Made by a program: the position numbers and the translations under genes
The notes under the pieces: generated by a model
Databases searched by the model: none
Seen by the model: the letters and a program-made list of their open reading frames with translations, nothing else
What the model was told of the DNA's origin: nothing
Origin: Oxyruncus cristatus
Lineage: Eukaryota; Chordata; Aves; Passeriformes; Cotingidae
DNA: 64,000 bases
Reading direction: 5' to 3'
NCBI GenBank assembly: GCA_013399855.1
Contig: VXAY01003154.1
Location: 498,106-562,105 of the forward strand
In this document: positions 63,660 through 64,000 of the stretch, piece by piece
How the letters are laid out: each line of letters starts with the position of its first letter
Position numbering within the stretch: position 1 is the stretch's first letter

Positions 63660-64000
63660 TCATCCATATCCATTGTAAACCTTTGCCTTTGGAACTGCAC
63701 TTGAGCTCCTGAATGACTGTGCTGCTGTCATACTCATAACAAGAGTATTGGCATGACCACAGTCCTTGTTGTGTGCCAGGGAACACAGAAGTTTGGAGAA
63801 AGGACACCTCAGCTTCTCCACCTCCCGGCCGCTGGTGACACCCTGCAGATGACAATGCCCGTCACAGCCGTTCATCTGCCCAAACTGCACCGATTTCCTG
63901 AAAGCTTCTGCAGCCCTGGGGCCTGGTCCCCCGTCCTCGTAAACTGGGACTCCAACCCCGTGCCCACCTGAGGCACTGCTCACCTCTTCATCCTCATCCT
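63660..64000 (-). other. GC-richer edge with open frame, possibly genic
   Basis: From about 63780 the sequence becomes richer in G+C and CpG. On the minus strand one frame is open from the window edge (64000) to a stop near 63660, about 113 codons. It starts with acidic DEDEE and is then rich in Gly, Pro and Ser. Immediately after the acidic codons, GAG|GTGAGC resembles a splice donor (intron from 63983 leftward), so an exon may end at 63984, with the rest of the frame being intron. No domain was recognised. A pseudogene, an unannotated exon or chance all remain possible. Confidence 0.25.

Noticed and set aside
1..64000. A new multi-gene system or operon
   Set aside because: No set of adjacent, co-oriented plausible genes exists. 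The composition and repeats are those of bird non-coding nuclear DNA.

Overview
This window looks like bird nuclear DNA, intergenic or deep-intronic, AT-rich and single-copy for most of its length. The diagnosis rests on its repeats. Eleven pieces of CR1 LINE were found, several ending in the diagnostic 8-bp ATTCTATG-type tail repeats. Three avian endogenous-retrovirus LTRs are present, two of them belonging to families I recognise from many bird genomes. I found no protein-coding gene, no RNA gene, no CRISPR array and no bacterial-type operon. Apart from those inside CR1, the open reading frames are short, lack recognisable domains and are compatible with chance.

Layout. 1-5.88 kb: unique AT-rich DNA with one short microsatellite. 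5.88-6.39 kb: CR1, plus strand. 6.4-18.2 kb: unique DNA with a (TAAA)n microsatellite, a nested hairpin and an 18-bp palindrome. 18.23-18.56 kb: GT-rich tract followed by CR1 (+). 23.1-23.6 kb: CR1 (+). 25.66-25.77 kb: CR1 (-). 27.33-28.65 kb: an older CR1 (-) split by a 774-bp LTR (-). 33.38-33.74 kb: CR1 (+). 34.9-35.5 kb: unexplained GC-richer block. 42.49-43.07 kb: CR1 (-). 49.75-52.47 kb: a repeat cluster of CR1 (-), a complete 604-bp ERVL-type LTR (-), a truncated LTR (-) and CR1 (-). 52.40-52.82 kb: a perfect 213-bp duplication split by the only N, almost certainly an assembly error. 57.3 kb: a CR1 tail only. 60.1 kb: an internal CR1 ORF2 fragment. 63.8-64.0 kb: the sequence turns GC- and CpG-richer and carries an open frame leaving the window on the minus strand, possibly the edge of a genic region.

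Nothing here supports a new biological system. The items most worth checking are the N-joined duplication, the LTR nested in CR1 with its recognisable promoter layout, the fold-back hairpins at the truncation points of two CR1 copies, and three possible exons at 15.5 kb, 31.8-32.0 kb and the right edge. Family assignments come from recalled consensus features, not from a database search, and boundaries marked 'about' are by eye.
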